Below, piece by piece: positions 18,400 to 27,611 of a DNA stretch of 64,000 nucleotides. The position numbers and the translations under genes are program-made. The notes under the pieces were generated by a model, which was not told where the DNA came from, did no database searches, and worked only from the letters and a program-made list of their open reading frames with translations. The stretch's first letter is position 1, and every line of letters starts with the position of its first letter. This DNA comes from Streptomyces sp. NBC_01788 (GTDB lineage Bacteria > Actinomycetota > Actinomycetes > Streptomycetales > Streptomycetaceae): contig NZ_CP109090.1 in assembly GCF_035917575.1 (NCBI RefSeq), forward strand, positions 744,001 through 808,000, written 5' to 3'.

Positions 18400-18515
18400 G
18401 GGAAAGCAGGCCCTCCTCGCGGAACGGATGCGGCGGACCTGTTGACCTGCGCGACCCCGGCAGGTGAGGGTCGGGGCGGCGCGGATCACCAGCCGCGCCG
18501 GAAAGGTGGACTGCC

Positions 18516-19475
18516 TTGATCGGCATCTCGGAGATCGAAACCGCCGCCGAGCGGATCGCCGGACACGTCGTGCGCACCCCGACCGTGCCGAGCCCCGGCC
18601 TGTCCGCGCTGCTCGGCGCCCCGGTGACCGCGAAGCTGGAGCTGTTGCAGCGCACGGGCTCCTTCAAGGCGCGCGGCGCCACGGCGCGACTGCTGTCGCT
18701 CGACGAGGCGGAGCGTGCCGCGGGCGTCGTCGCGGTCAGCGGTGGCAACCACGGGATCGCGCTCGCCGTGATGGCCGCCGCGCTGCATGTGAAGGCCACC
18801 GTCGTGATGCCGCGCTCGGCGCCCGCCCGGTCCGTCGCGATCGCCGAGGCGGCCGGGGCGTCGGTGCGGCTGACCGACGGCATGGACGAGGCGTTCGCCA
18901 CGGCCGCGCGGCTGCGGGACGAGGGGCTCACCCTGGTCCATCCCTTCGACGACGAAGTGGTGGTCGCCGGGCAGGGCACCGTCGGCCTGGAGCTGGCCGC
19001 CGATGCCGGGGAGCTGACCGACGTGCTCGTCAGCATCGGGGGCGGCGGGCTGATCGCGGGCGTCGCCGCGGCGCTGCACGCGCTGCGGCCCGGCGTGCGG
19101 ATCTGGGGCGTGGAGACCGAGGGAGCCGAGGCCATGTCCGAGGCGCTGGCGTCCGGCGGCCCGGTCCCGGTCGCCCTCTCCTCGATCGTGACGACGCTGA
19201 GCGCCCCGACGGTGTCGAGGCTGACGTACGACCATGTCCGCGCCCTCGTGCACGAGGTGCTCGTGGTGCCCGACCGGGAGGCCGTGCGAGGCAGCCTCGA
19301 CCTCGCCGAGCACGCCAAGGTCTGGGCCGAGCCCGCCGCGGGCTCCCTGCTGCCGGCCGCCCGGCGGGTACGGGAGCGGATGGGCCCGGACGTCCAGCTC
19401 GGCCTGGTGGTGTGCGGGGGCAACGCGGCGGTCGCCGACGTCATGTCCTGGGCGGACCGGTTCGGACTGCGCTGA
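18516..19475 (+). CDS. PLP-dependent threonine/serine dehydratase
   Basis: The protein has 319 residues with a TTG start at 18516, preceded by GGAAAGGTGGA. The catalytic Schiff-base Lys is in 'GSFKARGATARLL', the substrate loop is 'SGGNHGIALA', and the phosphate-binding loop is 'SIGGGGLIAGVA'. The C-terminus has 'VVCGGNAAVADV'. The length fits the catabolic, single-domain form without an ACT regulatory domain, so it is not the biosynthetic IlvA. It converts threonine or serine to a 2-oxo acid and ammonia. Serine racemase activity is an alternative for this fold type II group. Confidence 0.87.
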   Translation: MIGISEIETAAERIAGHVVRTPTVPSPGLSALLGAPVTAKLELLQRTGSFKARGATARLLSLDEAERAAGVVAVSGGNHGIALAVMAAALHVKATVVMPRSAPARSVAIAEAAGASVRLTDGMDEAFATAARLRDEGLTLVHPFDDEVVVAGQGTVGLELAADAGELTDVLVSIGGGGLIAGVAAALHALRPGVRIWGVETEGAEAMSEALASGGPVPVALSSIVTTLSAPTVSRLTYDHVRALVHEVLVVPDREAVRGSLDLAEHAKVWAEPAAGSLLPAARRVRERMGPDVQLGLVVCGGNAAVADVMSWADRFGLR

Positions 19476-19597
19476 CCAGCGCCGGCGGTCCGGCCGTCGC
19501 CGCACGGGGAGATTGCTCCGAACGGCCGGGCATCTCGCGCGGATCAGGGGTACCAGAGGGGTCTACGTCCCGCAGTCGTCCTCGGAGGGCCGAATTC

Positions 19598-20023
19598 GTG
19601 AACGCCATGGTGCGCAAGAGTCTGGTGGTGCAGTTGCAGGCGCACGGCATGGAACGCTTCCCCGTGCTGGCGCACCTGGATTACGAAGCCGACGACCCGT
19701 TCGCCGTCACGATCGTCTTCGCGCACGACGGGCGGGTGCTGGCCCGGTGGAAGGTGGACCGGGGCATGCTCGACGAGGGGCTGAGAGAGCCGGTCGGCGT
19801 CGGCGACGTCCGCTTCCGCCCCGTCTCCGACGGCCTGTCGGAGGAACTGCGCATGGAGTTCTTCGGCGACGCCCACGCCGACGGAGGGCGGCAGCACGCG
19901 ACGGTGTTCGTGTGGGCCGCCGCCGTCGGGGCGTTCCTGAGGGAGACCTACGCCTTGGTGACGCCGGGCGAGGAGGACGCCGGTGTCGACGACTTCCTCG
20001 CGGAGGTGCTCACCGGAAGCTGA
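19598..20023 (+). CDS. ssgC: SsgA-like sporulation/cell-division protein (SALP), probably SsgC
   Basis: The protein has 141 residues with a GTG start at 19598, 8 bases after GGAGGG. Family marks are 'LAHLDYEADDPFAVTIVF', 'VLARWKVDRGMLDEGL', 'VGDVRFRP', the 'RMEFFGDAHADGG' strand and 'FLRETYALVTPGEE'. SALPs guide septum placement and peptidoglycan turnover during sporulation in morphologically complex actinobacteria. The ssgC symbol rests on position between a threonine dehydratase and the RNase H/clpP3 region, as I remember it for S. coelicolor, so family is certain but member is not. Confidence 0.75.
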   Translation: MNAMVRKSLVVQLQAHGMERFPVLAHLDYEADDPFAVTIVFAHDGRVLARWKVDRGMLDEGLREPVGVGDVRFRPVSDGLSEELRMEFFGDAHADGGRQHATVFVWAAAVGAFLRETYALVTPGEEDAGVDDFLAEVLTGS

Positions 20024-20155
20024 GCGAGGCCGCCGTCGCCGCCGCCGCACCGGATGATGCGGCGACGCCGGGTCCGCTCCGGCTCCCGGCGGCCGGGGCC
20101 GGCCCGAACGCCGGGCCGGCGCCTGTGTCCCGCGGATTCCCGCGGCCGCCCGCTG

Positions 20156-21139
20156 CTACCAGCGGGCTTCCACCTGGTCCTTGATCCGCCGCTCGTAGAG
20201 GTCCCGGATCGCCGCGAGCGTCTCCTCGCCCAGCGGGGGCAGCTTCGCGGCGGCGGCGTTGGCACGGGCCTGCTCCGGCGAGCGGGCTCCCGGGATGACC
20301 GTGGTGACGCCGGGCTGCTGGATGATCCAGCGCAGCGCGAGCTGGGCCGGGGTCCAGCCCTCGGGGGCGAGCGCGGCGAACTCGGCCGCGGCCTCCACGC
20401 CCGTCGCGAAGTCGACGCCGGAGAAGGTCTCGCCCTGGTCGAAGGCCTCGCCGTGCCGGTTGTAGGTGCGGTGGTCGTCGGCGGCGAAGACGGTGTCCTT
20501 GGTGTACTTGCCCGACAGCAGCCCGGAGGCGAGCGGGACCCGGGCGATGATGCCGACGCCCGCCTCCCGCGCCGCGGGCAGCACCTCGCGCAGCGGCTTC
20601 ATGCGGAACGGGTTGAGGATGATCTGCACACTGGCCACGTTCGGCCGGGCGATCGCCGTCAGCGCCTCGGCGCAGGTCTCCACGCTGACGCCGTAGGCGG
20701 CGATCCGCTCCTCCTCCACCAGGGTGTCCAGCGCGTCGAACACCGCGTCGCTGGAGTACACGGAGGTGGGCGGGCAGTGCAGCTGCACCAGGTCGATGCG
20801 GTCGATGCCCAGGTTGCGCCGGGAACGGTCGTTCCAGGCGCGGAAGTTGTCCAGGACGTAGTTCTCCGGGATCTGCTCGACGCGCCGGCCCATCTTGGTG
20901 GCGACCAACGCGTGGTGGTCCGGCCGGCTGCCGAGGAAGGTGGCGATGGCCGACTCGCTTCGCCCGTCGCCGTAGACATCGGCGGTGTCGAGGAAGGTCA
21001 CCCCCGACTCGGCGGCCGCCTCCAGGACGGAGAGGGCTTCCTTGTCGTCCACGTCGCCCCAGTCGGCGCCCAGTTGCCAGGTGCCGAGCCCGACGACCGA
21101 CGCGTGCTGGTGCGACCTGCCGAATTCACGTTCGTCCAT
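20156..21139 (-). CDS. Aldo/keto reductase
   Basis: The protein has 327 residues from ATG 21139. The AKR barrel is complete. Asp and Tyr of the catalytic tetrad lie in 'FLDTADVYGDGRSE', Lys is in 'HALVATKMG', and His is in 'DLVQLHCPP'. The C-terminal NADP(H) site has 'VIPGARSPEQARANAAA'. The sequence is of the AKR11/12-like type common in soil bacteria. The substrate is unknown. It is transcribed toward the ssgC-like gene and has its own short promoter region beside the RNase H gene. Confidence 0.87.
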   Translation of the reverse strand: MDEREFGRSHQHASVVGLGTWQLGADWGDVDDKEALSVLEAAAESGVTFLDTADVYGDGRSESAIATFLGSRPDHHALVATKMGRRVEQIPENYVLDNFRAWNDRSRRNLGIDRIDLVQLHCPPTSVYSSDAVFDALDTLVEEERIAAYGVSVETCAEALTAIARPNVASVQIILNPFRMKPLREVLPAAREAGVGIIARVPLASGLLSGKYTKDTVFAADDHRTYNRHGEAFDQGETFSGVDFATGVEAAAEFAALAPEGWTPAQLALRWIIQQPGVTTVIPGARSPEQARANAAAAKLPPLGEETLAAIRDLYERRIKDQVEARW

Positions 21140-21220
21140 GACGACAGTCTGTCATCAGGCGTCCACCCGCGCGGAGCGGGCCGCTCCGGGGCCGGTGCCC
21201 CGTGTGCGCGGCCGGCGCGG

Positions 21221-21913
21221 CTACCCGGCGGCCGCCGCGCGGCACTCCGGGTGGCCCCAGCCCTGGTCGTTGCGCGCGATGGACTCGCCGGCCGCGTAGG
21301 GGCGGCCGCACACGCAGCGGCCGGGGAACTTCGCCTTGATCGTGCGGGACGACGAGTCGCCGGTGCGCGGCCGTGCCGTCTTGGTCCCGTTCGTGCGACG
21401 GCGCGGGGCGGCGGACACGGGGGCGGAGGGCGGCGGCTCCGGCGAGCCGAGGGCGCTGCCCGCGGACTGCTGCGCGCTCGCCGCCTGGCTGGCCGCCCGG
21501 TCCGCGAAGTCGTTGAGCGGGTCGCCGTCGACCTGGTGGGCGGGCACATAGCGGAAGTCGACCGAGCGGCCCTGGAGCAGCTCGTCGATCCGCACGACCA
21601 GCTCCTGGTTGGCGACCGGCTTGCCCGCGGCCGTCTTCCAGCCGTTGCGCTTCCAGCCGGGCAGCCAGGTGGTCACGGCCTTCATCGCGTACTGCGAGTC
21701 CATCCGCACCTCGAGCGGCACGTCCGGGTCGGTCGCAGTCAGCAGCCGCTCCAGCGCGGTGAGTTCGGCGATGTTGTTGGTGGCGGTGCCGAGCGCTCCC
21801 GCCTCCCAGCGGACCGGGCTGACGGCGTCGTCCGAGACGACCCACGCCCAGCCCGCCGGACCCGGATTTCCCTTCGACGCCCCGTCGCAGGCGGCCACCA
21901 CACGTTCACGCAT
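21221..21913 (-). CDS. RNase H type I family protein with C-terminal zinc-finger-like domain
   Basis: The protein has 230 residues, using ATG 21913 ('MRERVVAACDGASKGNPGPAGWAW'); ATG 21925 adds four residues and cannot be excluded. The catalytic carboxylates are in 'ACDGASKGN', 'NNIAELTAL', 'VRMDSQYAM' and 'HQVDGDPLNDFAD', so the DEDD set is intact. A Pro/Ser/Thr-rich linker leads to a C-terminal segment 'FPGRCVCGRPYAAGESIARNDQGWGHPECR'-like, with three Cys and a His that could bind zinc. RNase HI removes RNA from RNA-DNA hybrids. From memory this is the SCO7284-type gene that neighbours clpP3 and clpP4. Confidence 0.85.
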   Translation of the reverse strand: MRERVVAACDGASKGNPGPAGWAWVVSDDAVSPVRWEAGALGTATNNIAELTALERLLTATDPDVPLEVRMDSQYAMKAVTTWLPGWKRNGWKTAAGKPVANQELVVRIDELLQGRSVDFRYVPAHQVDGDPLNDFADRAASQAASAQQSAGSALGSPEPPPSAPVSAAPRRRTNGTKTARPRTGDSSSRTIKAKFPGRCVCGRPYAAGESIARNDQGWGHPECRAAAAG

Positions 21914-21957
21914 GGGCTCGATCATGCCACGGCCGGACGCGCCCTCCGGACCGTCGT

Positions 21958-22755
21958 CTAGGACACGTCCGCGGCCTGCGGCCTCTCCCCCTGGGTCGTG
22001 GTGATGTCGATCACCGAGAAGTTCGCACCCTGCGGGTCGGTGAGTGCCGCGAGCCGGCCGAAGGGGCTGTCGTGCGGGCCGAACCGCAGCACACCGCCCC
22101 GGCGGGTCGCGGTGGCGACCGCGTCGTCGCAGTCCGCGACGGTGAAGTAGACGTTGATGTACGACGGCACCTCGGGCGGGAAGTCCTCCGACATCCTCAT
22201 GCGGCCGAGGACCGGATCGCCGCCCACGTCGAACACGCGGAAGTCGATCGCCTCGTCCTGGAGCTGCTTGGCGGTGTAGCCGAAGACGTCGCAGAGGAAG
22301 GAGTCCGCCTTCGCGGGCTCGCGGGTGAACAGCTCCGCCCAGCAGTAGGCGCCCGGCACCGCGACCGCCTCGAAGCCCTCGTGGATACCGCCCTGCCACA
22401 CACCGAACACGGCGCCGCTGGGCTCCCGGGCAAGGCACATGGTGCCGAAGTCCCCGACCTGCATGGGCTCCATCAGCACCTCACCGCCGTGTTCGCGGAT
22501 CCTGCCGGCGGTGGCGGCGGCGTCCGGCGAGGCGAGATACAGGCACCACTGCGACTGCCCCTCCTGTCCGGGCATGGGCGGTACGACGGCGGCCACCGCC
22601 TTTCCGTCCGCGTAGGCCTGGGTGTAGTTGCCGTACTGCGACGAGGACTCCCCGAAGGTCCAGCCGAGGACGTCGCCGTAGAAGCTCTTGGCCTCCTCGA
22701 CGTCGCTGAACATCGCATCCGCCCAGCAGGGGGTTCCCTCGGGTCGTACCGCCAT
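21958..22755 (-). CDS. VOC family protein, two glyoxalase-like domains
   Basis: The protein has 265 residues from ATG 22755 ('MAVRPEGTPCWADAMF'). Two vicinal-oxygen-chelate modules are visible: one from 'CWADAMFSDVEEAKSFYGDVLGWTF' and one from 'YCWAELFTREPAKADSFLCDVFGYT'. Each has the beta-alpha-beta-beta-beta pattern and ends in a 'DPQGANFSVI' or 'EPSGAVFGVW' strand. This two-domain form matches SCO-type 'hydroxylase' VOC proteins whose reactions are unknown. It is upstream of and on the same strand as the RNase H gene, 32 or more bases apart. Confidence 0.83.
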   Translation of the reverse strand: MAVRPEGTPCWADAMFSDVEEAKSFYGDVLGWTFGESSSQYGNYTQAYADGKAVAAVVPPMPGQEGQSQWCLYLASPDAAATAGRIREHGGEVLMEPMQVGDFGTMCLAREPSGAVFGVWQGGIHEGFEAVAVPGAYCWAELFTREPAKADSFLCDVFGYTAKQLQDEAIDFRVFDVGGDPVLGRMRMSEDFPPEVPSYINVYFTVADCDDAVATATRRGGVLRFGPHDSPFGRLAALTDPQGANFSVIDITTTQGERPQAADVS

Positions 22756-22898
22756 GACCGCCGCCCACTTCCGTTCGGTGACTCGTTCCGTCCTCACGCT
22801 AGTGACTCCCGGGTGCGGTCGCGCGCCGAGCGGGCCCGCCTGTCCCACACTGGGACGGACGGCGAGGAACCGGGTGGTCACGGCGGACGGGACGCGAG

Positions 22899-23921
22899 AT
22901 GACGGACGGCACGATGCGGGCGTGGACGGTGACCGGCCCCCGGCCCGTGGAGGAGGGGCCGCTGCGGCTGACGGTGAAGCCGGTCCCCGAGCCGGGGGAC
23001 GACGAGCTGCTGGTGCACGTACGCGCGTGCGGGGTGTGCCGCACCGATCTGCACGTCACCGAGGGTGATCTGCCCGTGCACCGGACCGGGGTCACGCCCG
23101 GTCACGAGGTCGTGGGCGTGGTCGCGGGCCGGGGGCGCGCGGTGAACGGCTTCGCGCCCGGCGACCGGGTGGGCGTGGCCTGGCTGCGCCGCACCGACGG
23201 CACCTGCGCGTACTGTCTGCGCGGCGCGGAGAACCTGTGCCCGGCCTCGCGGTACACCGGCTGGGACGCCGACGGCGGTTACGCCGAGTACACGACCGTC
23301 CCGGCCGCCTTCGCCTACCGGCTGCCCGGCGAGGTCGACGACGTGGCGCTCGCGCCACTGCTGTGCGCGGGGATCATCGGCTTCCGGGCGCTGCGCCGGG
23401 CCGCGCTGCCGCCCGGCGGACGCCTCGGCCTGTACGGATTCGGCGGCAGCGCCCATCTGTGCGCGCAGGTGGCACTCGCGGAGGGCGCCAGGGTGCACGT
23501 CATGACCCGCGGGGAAGCCGCGCGGCGACTCGCGCTGGAGCTGGGCGCGGCCTCGGCCCAGGACGCGTACGCGGTCCCGCCCGAGCCGCTGGACAGCGCG
23601 ATCCTATTCGCCCCCGTGGGCGACCTGGTCCCCGTGGCGCTGCGGGCCCTCGACCGGGGCGGCGTGCTGTCCGTGGCCGGCATCCACCTGAGCGACACAC
23701 CGCCGCTGCGCTACGAGCGCGAGCTGTTCTACGAGAAGGAACTGCGCAGCGTCACCTCGAACACACGCGAGGACGGCCGGGACTTCCTCGCCCTGGCCGC
23801 CCGGCACGGGGTGCGCGCCACCACGCACACGTATCCGCTCTCGCGGGCCCCGCAGGCGCTGGAGGACCTCAAGGCGGGCCGCTTCGACGGGGCCGCGGTG
23901 CTGGTGAACGACCTGCCCTGA
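22899..23921 (+). CDS. Zinc-type alcohol dehydrogenase (MDR family)
   Basis: The protein has 340 residues. The catalytic zinc ligands are in '[10 protein letters not shown]' and 'TPGHEVVG', with a third in 'LLCAGIIGF'. The Rossmann loop is '[12 protein letters not shown]'. The structural-zinc loop reads '[17 protein letters not shown]', with only three Cys: the first of the usual four is Asp, as in some Streptomyces relatives. The enzyme should oxidise or reduce primary alcohols/aldehydes with NAD(H). It is convergent with the broken VOC gene, with a hairpin between them. Confidence 0.87.
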   Translation: MTDGTMRAWTVTGPRPVEEGPLRLTVKPVPEPGDDELLVHVRACGVCRTDLHVTEGDLPVHRTGVTPGHEVVGVVAGRGRAVNGFAPGDRVGVAWLRRTDGTCAYCLRGAENLCPASRYTGWDADGGYAEYTTVPAAFAYRLPGEVDDVALAPLLCAGIIGFRALRRAALPPGGRLGLYGFGGSAHLCAQVALAEGARVHVMTRGEAARRLALELGAASAQDAYAVPPEPLDSAILFAPVGDLVPVALRALDRGGVLSVAGIHLSDTPPLRYERELFYEKELRSVTSNTREDGRDFLALAARHGVRATTHTYPLSRAPQALEDLKAGRFDGAAVLVNDLP

Positions 23922-23963
23922 CCGGGGCGCGCTCCCTCGCCCCGGCGCGGTGACCGGTGGGTC

Positions 23964-23990
23964 CGGTCCACTCCCCGGACGGGTGGACCG
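23964..23990 (+). terminator. Hairpin terminator between convergent genes
   Basis: CGGTCCAC and GTGGACCG form an 8-bp stem around an 11-base loop, between the alcohol dehydrogenase and the opposing VOC remnant. It can serve both strands. Confidence 0.5.
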
Positions 23991-24006
23991 CCCCCCTCAC
24001 CCGCCG

Positions 24007-24474
24007 TCACTCGCCCGCGTACGCCCTTTCCAGGGCGGCGATGTCGAGCTTGCCCATGGCGAGCATCGCCCGCGTGGTGCGGGCCGCCTTCTCGGCGTCG
24101 GGGTCGCCGATCATGTCGATGAGCCGTTCCGGGACCACCTGCCAGGAGACGCCGTACTTGTCCTTGAGCCAGCCGCAGGGGCAGGGCTCGCCGCCGTCCT
24201 CGGTGAGCCTGGTCCAGTAGTGGTCGATCTCCTCCTGGTCCTCGCAGTGGATCTGGAAGGAGATCGACTCGTTGAACGTGAACTGCGGACCGCCGTTGAG
24301 CGCGACGAACTTCTGGCAGTTCGCCACGAAGTCGACCGCGATCACGGATCCGGCCGGGCCGGGTCCGGCCTCGGTGTAGCGGCCGATCCGCCCGATGCCG
24401 GAGTTCCTGAAGACCGAGACGTAGTAGTGGGCGGCCTCCTCGGCCTGGCCGGGGCGTCGAACCAGAGACAGGTG
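24007..24474 (-). pseudogene. PhnB-like VOC protein, frameshifted and cut by an IS200/IS605 remnant
   Basis: The C-terminal 112 codons ('VIAVDFVANCQKFVALNGGPQFTFNESISF' in outline through 'ALERAYAGE') are a normal PhnB/3-demethylubiquinone-methyltransferase-like VOC domain. Upstream in the same frame comes 'EEAAHYYVSVFRNSGIGRIGRYTEAG'. The preceding 'NTCLWFD' of the N-terminal strand lies in another frame, so a one-base loss occurred near 24450. Further upstream the homology stops at about 24475, where the tnpB element's right end begins. The start codon is missing. An internal ATG at 24345 would give only a partial fold. Confidence 0.75.
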
Positions 24475-25615
24475 TTGACGTCCTCCCCTCCCTGAAGGAA
24501 GGGGATTCCTGGCTCAGGCTGCCTCCGGGAGCAGCGCTCCCGGAGGTCTTACGCCCTCAGCACCAGCCGGGATGAGACCAGCCCGGACCAGCATCACGCG
24601 CGCGGAGTTCTTGTCCCTGGGGGACACAACTCCGCACGCGGTGCAGGTGTGGGTACGTTCCGAAAGAGGAAGTGCGTGCTTGGTTCTCGCTCCACACGAC
24701 GCACAGTCCATCGTGGTGTGCGCAGGGTGCACGAGTCGGATGTCCCGCCCGTGCTTGCGGCCCATCTCGACCAGGGCCGCCTTGGTGGCGCCGATCGCGG
24801 CGTCCGCCGCCTTGCGAGCCATCGACGTCCGGGCGAGGAACTTCGGCCGGAAGTCCTCAACGGCGACGGCGTCGTGGTCGCGGACGACACGCTTGGCCCA
24901 CTTGCGGCCGGCGTCCTGCCGCTGCCGCGCGACCTTCTTGTACACCTTCGCAGCCTGCCGTTGCGCTTCGCGGTAGCCCTTGGACGCTGCCTGCCCCTTG
25001 GCGGGGCGGCGGCGGGCCATCATCCGCTGGTACCGGGCGAGACGTTGCCCGGCCCGCTTGCCGTGCTCAGCGTGCGGGAGATCGTGCGCGTCCGATGTGG
25101 TGGTCGCGGTCTCCTTCACACCCCAGTCGACACCGAGGACCGCGCCCGTGGCGGGGAGCGGCTGCGCCTCGGCGGCGACGACGAAGGACGCGTACCAGTG
25201 GCCGAGACTGTCTCGGTACACCCGTACCGACGACGGGACCGACGGCAGGTCGCGGGACCACACCACGGTCAGGCCGATGCCGCCCGCCAGGTGCAGGCGC
25301 CTGCCCTTCAGGCGGAAGCCACGCTTGGTGTAGTTCAGCGTGGGCAGCGCGTCACGCTTCCGCTTGATCCTCGGCATTCCGGCACGCCGCCGCATGGGCA
25401 GCCGGTCCTTGATGTCCTTCAGGGCCCTGACGCGGGGACTTGCCGAAGTCCCGGATGATCTGCTGTTGCGGCACCGACGATCCCTCCCGCAGCCACGCCA
25501 TGGCGGCGCGGGCCTCGGTCAGCATCTTGTCGAGCTGCGCCGGACCACACGTCAGTTTGCTGTCGGGGTGCGCCGTGTCATCGGCGGGTTCGAAAAAAAC
25601 CATGGGGCGCTTCAC
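24475..25615 (-). mobile_element. IS200/IS605-family remnant (tnpB only)
   Basis: The element contains tnpB without a Y1 transposase (tnpA). The right end after the tnpB stop shows the usual hairpin: CCCCTCC and GGAAGGGG arms near 24484-24503, closely followed by a GACGTCAA-type terminus at about 24475. That terminus abuts the broken VOC gene. The left end is not recognisable: coding homology to TnpB fades before about 25560, close to the start of the epoxide hydrolase gene. It is probably immobile. Confidence 0.7.
24514..25615 (-). pseudogene. tnpB: TnpB (IS605 OrfB), 5'-truncated and frameshifted
   Basis: The 3' frame (24514-25395) encodes 293 residues with an intact RuvC core. Asp90 is in 'GVDWGVKE', Glu180 in 'VAVEDFRPK' and Asp261 in 'SPRDKNSA', with a zinc ribbon of Cys231, Cys234, Cys251 and Cys254. 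Upstream, 'LTEARAAMAWLREGSSVPQQQIIRDFGKS' in outline belongs to the same protein but in another frame. An extra base in a GGGG run at 25434-25437 breaks it. The usual N-terminal 60-80 residues are not recognisable. TnpB proteins are RNA-guided nucleases related to Cas12, and their guide RNA overlaps the 3' end of the gene. This copy is probably inactive. Confidence 0.82.
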
Positions 25616-25639
25616 CGGCCCGGAATTAGCATCGCGGGC

Positions 25640-26842
25640 ATGACGACGTCACCCCCCACCGACGGCATCCGGCCCTTCCGGCTCAGCGTCCCGCAGAGCG
25701 ATCTCGACGATCTGCACGACCGGCTCGACCGCACCCGCTGGCCGGGCGAGCTGCCCGGCGCGGGCTGGGACCACGGCGTCCCCGTCGACTACCTGCGCGA
25801 GCTCGTGCGGTACTGGCGGCACGACTACGACTGGCGAGCGGCCGAGGCGCTGCTGAACCGGTGGCCGCAGTTCACGACCACGATCGACGGGGCGAACGTG
25901 CACTTCGCCCACGTCCGCTCGCCGGAGCCGGACGCCACCGCGCTGGTCGTCACGCACGGCTGGCCGGGCTCGATCGTCGAGTTCCTCGACATCGTGGGCC
26001 CGCTCACCGATCCGGCCGCCCACGGCGGCGACCCGGCCGACGCCTTCCACCTCGTCCTGCCGACCATCCCGGGCTTCGGGCTGTCCGGGCCCACCACCGA
26101 ACGCGGCTGGGAGGCGGGCCGGGTCGCCGACGCGTGGGCCGGGCTGATGCGGCGGCTCGGCTACGAGCGGTTCGGCGCGCAGGGCGGCGACTGGGGCGCG
26201 GCGATCTCCCGCGAGCTGGGCCGCGCCCACCCCGGCCGGGTGATCGGCGTCCACCTGAATCTGCTGCCGGGCGCGCAGCAGACCACCGAGCCGACCGGGG
26301 AGGAACTGGCCGGGCTCGGCGCCGAGGAGCGGGAGCGGACGCTCACGTCGTGGCGGCGCTGGGACGCCTGGCAGCGGGAGGGCGCGGGCTACGCGGCGCT
26401 GAACGCCAGCCGCCCGCAGACCCTGGCGTACGCGCTCACCGACTCGCCGGTCGGCCAGCTCGCCTGGATCGTCGAGAAGTTCCGTGAGTGGACGGACTGC
26501 GACGACCTGCCCGAGGAGGCCGTCGACCGGGACCGGATGCTCACCGACGTGATGCTGTACTGGCTGACCGGGACGGCCGGTTCGTCCGCGCGGATCTACT
26601 ACGAGCGGACGCACGCCTCCGGCCGCCCCGCCGCGCCCGCGGAGCCGTCGACCGCCCCGACCGCGCTCGCCGTCTTCCCCGCCGAGCTGCAACTCCCGCT
26701 GCGGCACAGGGCGGAGCGCACCGAGAACATCGTGCGCTGGACGCAGTTCGACCGGGGCGGCCACTTCGCGGCGATGGAGGAGCCGGACCTGCTGGTCACG
26801 GACGTACGGGCGTTCTTCCGGCAGCTCCGCGAGAAGGGCTGA
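25640..26842 (+). CDS. Epoxide hydrolase, alpha/beta-hydrolase fold
   Basis: The protein has 400 residues from ATG 25640. It opens with the EHN-type N-terminal region ('IRPFRLSVPQSDLDDLHDRL') typical of microsomal-like epoxide hydrolases. The oxyanion 'HGWPGS' is at 106-111, the nucleophile Asp184 is in 'GGDWGAAIS', and the catalytic His is in 'DRGGHFAAMEEPDLL' near the C-terminus. The size fits the family. These enzymes open epoxides to diols. No clear ribosome site precedes the start, and the gene lies just beyond the tnpB remnant, so its promoter may have been altered by the insertion. Confidence 0.87.
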   Translation: MTTSPPTDGIRPFRLSVPQSDLDDLHDRLDRTRWPGELPGAGWDHGVPVDYLRELVRYWRHDYDWRAAEALLNRWPQFTTTIDGANVHFAHVRSPEPDATALVVTHGWPGSIVEFLDIVGPLTDPAAHGGDPADAFHLVLPTIPGFGLSGPTTERGWEAGRVADAWAGLMRRLGYERFGAQGGDWGAAISRELGRAHPGRVIGVHLNLLPGAQQTTEPTGEELAGLGAEERERTLTSWRRWDAWQREGAGYAALNASRPQTLAYALTDSPVGQLAWIVEKFREWTDCDDLPEEAVDRDRMLTDVMLYWLTGTAGSSARIYYERTHASGRPAAPAEPSTAPTALAVFPAELQLPLRHRAERTENIVRWTQFDRGGHFAAMEEPDLLVTDVRAFFRQLREKG

Positions 26843-26866
26843 CCGGGCCGCTCCGCCCGTGGCGAA

Positions 26867-26881
26867 TCTGCCACGGGCAGA
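26867..26881 (+). promoter_or_regulatory. PopR operator upstream of clpP3
   Basis: TCTGCCACGGGCAGA is an exact match to the inverted hexamer pattern TCTGCC-N3-GGCAGA that I recall as the PopR target in S. lividans. It lies 73 bases before clpP3, and popR itself is 1.3 kb downstream. PopR activates clpP3-clpP4 when ClpP1P2 activity is low. Confidence 0.8.
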
Positions 26882-26953
26882 GAAAACGTACGCGGCGGTG
26901 GCACCGGGCCGACAGTGGGGTCGACGGCATCCGTGCCACGACAAGGAGACCCG

Positions 26954-27610
26954 ATGACGCCACCGACCGCACTGCTCCCGTCCGGCGCGCTCGCGCCGCG
27001 CGCCGAGGAGAACGACACCACGCCCAGCCGGTTCGACGACCATCTCGCGGCCGGGCTGCTCGCCCAGCGGATCGTGTTCCTGGGCACCCAGGTCGACGAG
27101 GTGTCGGCCAACCGGGTGTGCGCCCAACTGCTGCTGTTGTCGGCGGAGGACCCGCGCACCGACATCGCCCTGTACATCAACAGCCCCGGCGGATCCGTCA
27201 CCGCGGGGCTCGCCATCTACGACACGATGCGGCTCATCCCGAACGACGTGTCGACACTGGCGATGGGATTCGCCGCCAGCATGGGCCAGTTCCTGCTCGC
27301 GGTGGGCACGCACGGCAAGCGGTTCGCGCTGCCGAACGCGCGGATCATGATGCACCAGCCGTCGGCGGGCATCGGCGGCACCACCGCGGACATCGAGATC
27401 CAGGCGGAGAACCTGGAGCACACCAAGCGCACCATCGAGCGGCTCACCGCCGAGCACACCGGGCAGAGCGAGGAGACGATCCGGCGGGACGGCGACCGGG
27501 ACCGCTGGTTCACCGCCGAACAGGCCAGGGAGTACGGGATGGTGGACCGGGTGGTGGAGTCGGTCGCCGGCATCCGCCCGGCCGACTCGCGCCGTCGGAT
27601 GGGGCTCTGA
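26954..27610 (+). CDS. clpP3: ATP-dependent Clp protease proteolytic subunit ClpP3
   Basis: The protein has 218 residues from ATG 26954 behind AAGGAG. The Ser-His-Asp triad is intact: Ser109 in '[12 protein letters not shown]', His134 in '[11 protein letters not shown]' and Asp179 in '[11 protein letters not shown]'. The '[17 protein letters not shown]' oxyanion strand is present. With ClpP4 it forms the inducible second Clp peptidase of Streptomyces, which substitutes for ClpP1P2. A PopR operator precedes it, and clpP4 begins one base after its stop, so they form one operon. Confidence 0.93.
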   Translation: MTPPTALLPSGALAPRAEENDTTPSRFDDHLAAGLLAQRIVFLGTQVDEVSANRVCAQLLLLSAEDPRTDIALYINSPGGSVTAGLAIYDTMRLIPNDVSTLAMGFAASMGQFLLAVGTHGKRFALPNARIMMHQPSAGIGGTTADIEIQAENLEHTKRTIERLTAEHTGQSEETIRRDGDRDRWFTAEQAREYGMVDRVVESVAGIRPADSRRRMGL

Positions 27611-27611
27611 C

